Origin: JAMPXD01 sp041481895
GTDB lineage: Bacteria; Desulfobacterota; Desulfuromonadia; Geobacterales; Geobacteraceae
Length of the DNA stretch: 8,311 bases
Direction: 5' to 3'
Assembly: GCA_041481895.1 (NCBI GenBank)
Contig: JBGPCQ010000129.1
Span: 1 to 8,311 of the forward strand
The translations under genes and the position numbers were made by a program. The notes under the pieces are model-generated. The model saw only the letters and a program-made list of their open reading frames with translations. It was not told the origin of the DNA and searched no databases. Position 1 is the stretch's first letter, and each line of letters begins with the position of its first letter. Below, piece by piece: positions 6,282 through 8,311 of the stretch.

Positions 6282-8311
6282 ATGAACAACGATTTTAACA
6301 AAAGGCTTCTGGCAACGTTTGCGTCCGAGACCAAAGAGCGGCTCGCCGTCATTACCGCCAGCCTGATGGAGCTGGAGAAGACCGCTGTGCCGGAAATGCG
6401 GCGGGAGATTCTTGAAGTCATCTTCCGGGAAGCGCACAGCCTGAAAGGAGCTGCCCGCGCCGTGAACATGGCCGGGATTGAATCGCTCTGCCATGCGCTG
6501 GAAAACGTCTTTTCCGCACTGAAACGGGAAAACGGCGCCACCCCCCCGGCGCTGTTCGACCTGCTGCATCAGGCGGTAGACGCTATCGGCCGGCACTCCC
6601 TGTCTCCTGAAACAGACCGGGAGCCAGCGGGGAAATCCCGGACCAGGGAAATCGTCCTGAGCTTGGGAAAATATGCGAAAGGTGGTGCGGCACCCGTTCC
6701 GCTTCCCCCGCAGCAGGCATACAGTGAAGAATCCCCTTCAACCGGGCGGCCTGCCGTTGCCGAGACTGTCAGGATCCCTGCCGGCAAACTGGATAACCTG
6801 TTCCATCAGGCGGAAGAAATGCTTGTGGCAAAAATGGCCGGCCGGCAACGGTCCGCAGAGCTTGCAGAACTCCGTGCCTCCCTTGCCCTGTGGGAAAAGG
6901 AGTGGGACAAGATCCGCCCTGCCGTGCGGAGCCTGAATAAATCGTTGCACGCGGAAGCCGGACAGGGCCTTCCGCTTCCGGATACCGGCCAACTGGGCAA
7001 GCTCCTGACGTTTTTCGAATGGAGCCATTCCTGCATCAAATCCGTGCAGAACAAAGCGCATGGATTGGCAATAAACGCTGAAAATGACCGATATGCTCTT
7101 ACCGGCATGGTGGATAACCTCCTTGATGACATGAAAAAGACGTTGATGCTCCCCTGTGCAGCCATTCTGGAAGTCCTGCCGAAGATGGTCCGGGACCTGG
7201 CGCGAGCCCGCGGCAAAGAGGCGGAGCTGATGATCGGGGGGGAAACCATCGAAATCGACAAGCGGGTCCTGGAAGAAATGAAGGCCCCGCTCATCCATCT
7301 GGTGCGCAATTGCATCGACCATGGCATCGAAAAACCGGAGGAGCGGAAGCTGAGAAACAAGCCGGTGCAGGGGGCGATAACGGTAATAATAACCCTCATC
7401 GATTCCGGCCGGATAGAGATACTCGTAGCCGACGATGGGGCGGGTCTCGATACCGCCCGGTTGACGGCGACCGCCGTGCAGCGCGGCGTCGTAACGGCGG
7501 AAGAGGCGGGCAGGATGGAGGAGAAGGACTTTCACGAGCTTGTCTTCAGGTCCGGGCTCTCCACCAGCACCATGATAACCGACATCTCGGGGCGGGGGCT
7601 CGGCCTGGCCATCGTGAGGGAAAAAGCCGAAAAAATGGGTGGGACCGTATCCGTGGCAAGCGATCCGCACAAGGGGACCACGTTCAGGATGGTCCTCCCC
7701 CTCACCCTTTCGACCTTCAGGGGGATTGTCGTCACGGTGGGGGATCAACCGTTCATCGTTCCGGCTCTTGCCGTGGGAAAGGTTAAGAGAATCGACAAAG
7801 CCTCGCTCAAGACCGTGGAGAACAGGGAAACCGTTGAATTGGGAGGAGCGGTGCTTTCTTTTGTCCGGCTGGCCGATGTCCTGCAGCTTCCTCAAAAAGA
7901 GGGGCCCGGCGAGGATTCCGGCCATATCCGGCTTTTTACGATCGGCAGCGGTATGGGCCGGATCGCCTTCGGTGTGGACAACATCCTCGATGAACAGGAA
8001 GTCCTGGTGAAAAGTCTCGGCCGGCAGCTCTCCCGGGTCCGCAATGTTGCAGGCGCCGCGGTGCTGGCACAGGGGAAAGTAGTCACAATCCTGCATCCCG
8101 GTGACCTGCTCATCTCCGCCAGTAAGGGAGTTGCCGTACCGGCCGTCATCGGGCAGCCTGCGGAAACTGCCGAAGCGGTCCGCAGAACGGTCCTGGTCGT
8201 CGAAGACTCCATCACCGCCCGGTCGCTTCTGAAAAACATCCTGGAAACGGCCGGCTACCAGGTCGTAACGGCTCTGGACGGAATCGACGCGCTGACGCAG
8301 CTCCGCACGGC
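6282..8311 (+). CDS. cheA: Hybrid chemotaxis histidine kinase CheA with C-terminal receiver domain (WspE-like), 3'-truncated
   Basis: Cytoplasmic kinase that autophosphorylates on histidine under receptor control and passes phosphate to response regulators. The frame is open from ATG 6282 (AAGGG at 6272-6276, 5 nt upstream) to the window end: 676 codons with no stop. The HPt domain is residues 1-~105 with phospho-acceptor His52 in AHSLKGAARA. A ~55-residue linker follows with no recognisable P2. A long dimerisation region runs from VRIPAGKLDNLF (163) to LLDDMKKTLMLP (291), much longer than in classical CheA and like WspE. The ATPase domain shows HLVRNCIDHG (N box, 339-348), DDGAG (G1, 384-388), FRSGLSTS and GRGLG (G2, 437-441). 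A CheW-like regulatory domain spans about 474-620. The receiver starts at RTVLVVEDS (635-643), with acidic pocket residues E641/D642. The phosphorylated Asp should lie near residue 687, just outside the window. The internal receiver may act as a phosphate sink or a relay to CheB and an output regulator. Confidence 0.95.
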   Translation, partial: MNNDFNKRLLATFASETKERLAVITASLMELEKTAVPEMRREILEVIFREAHSLKGAARAVNMAGIESLCHALENVFSALKRENGATPPALFDLLHQAVDAIGRHSLSPETDREPAGKSRTREIVLSLGKYAKGGAAPVPLPPQQAYSEESPSTGRPAVAETVRIPAGKLDNLFHQAEEMLVAKMAGRQRSAELAELRASLALWEKEWDKIRPAVRSLNKSLHAEAGQGLPLPDTGQLGKLLTFFEWSHSCIKSVQNKAHGLAINAENDRYALTGMVDNLLDDMKKTLMLPCAAILEVLPKMVRDLARARGKEAELMIGGETIEIDKRVLEEMKAPLIHLVRNCIDHGIEKPEERKLRNKPVQGAITVIITLIDSGRIEILVADDGAGLDTARLTATAVQRGVVTAEEAGRMEEKDFHELVFRSGLSTSTMITDISGRGLGLAIVREKAEKMGGTVSVASDPHKGTTFRMVLPLTLSTFRGIVVTVGDQPFIVPALAVGKVKRIDKASLKTVENRETVELGGAVLSFVRLADVLQLPQKEGPGEDSGHIRLFTIGSGMGRIAFGVDNILDEQEVLVKSLGRQLSRVRNVAGAAVLAQGKVVTILHPGDLLISASKGVAVPAVIGQPAETAEAVRRTVLVVEDSITARSLLKNILETAGYQVVTALDGIDALTQLRT

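Noticed and set aside
6738..8096. 452-codon open frame on the minus strand
   Set aside because: It lies fully inside the cheA gene, its translation is rich in Arg/His/Pro/Gly with no recognisable family, and the + strand frame carries continuous CheA motifs. It is a high-GC shadow.
1..8311. Novel defence system, CRISPR array, phage or IS element
   Set aside because: No repeat-spacer array, integrase, transposase or toxin-antitoxin gene is visible. All coding sequence is accounted for by speA and the chemosensory genes.

Overview
The window is GC-rich and densely coded, with every gene on the + strand. The protein set is a biosynthetic SpeA followed by a complete-looking Wsp-type chemosensory operon, and several short palindromic or simple-sequence repeats lie between the genes. 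This is most reminiscent of Geobacter and relatives (Desulfuromonadales), which carry many chemosensory clusters. The taxonomic guess is inference from gene style; nothing in the window proves it.

Positions 1-1521 hold the C-terminal ~506 residues of arginine decarboxylase (speA), whose start lies upstream of the window. A 276-base gap follows. It contains a ~120-bp nested inverted repeat touching the speA stop codon, a terminator-like hairpin, and a possible sigma70 promoter for the next operon.

Positions 1798-8311 hold five co-directional chemosensory genes separated by short gaps: a CheW (WspB-like), a CheR methyltransferase with C-terminal TPRs (WspC-like), a second CheW with a charged N-terminal extension (WspD-like), a membrane chemoreceptor (WspA-like, 40H class by my residue counting), and a hybrid CheA with a C-terminal receiver domain (WspE-like) that runs off the right edge. 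The gene order is therefore B-C-D-A-E rather than the A-B-C-D-E of the Pseudomonas wsp operon. By family knowledge the receptor, the two CheW couplers and the CheA form a signalling array, and the CheR methylates the receptor. In Wsp systems the output is usually a GGDEF response regulator that makes cyclic-di-GMP, next to a CheB methylesterase. Neither is inside the window; both would be expected just downstream.

The non-coding parts are unusual for being repeat-rich. Each of four gene 3' ends (speA, first cheW, cheR, receptor) is directly followed or overlapped by a different repeat: a 120-bp nested palindrome, a six-copy octamer array with an inverted three-copy partner, a three-copy degenerate heptamer, and a double-hairpin palindrome. 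These are the least explained parts of the sequence. I see no tRNA, rRNA, CRISPR array, IS element or transposase gene.
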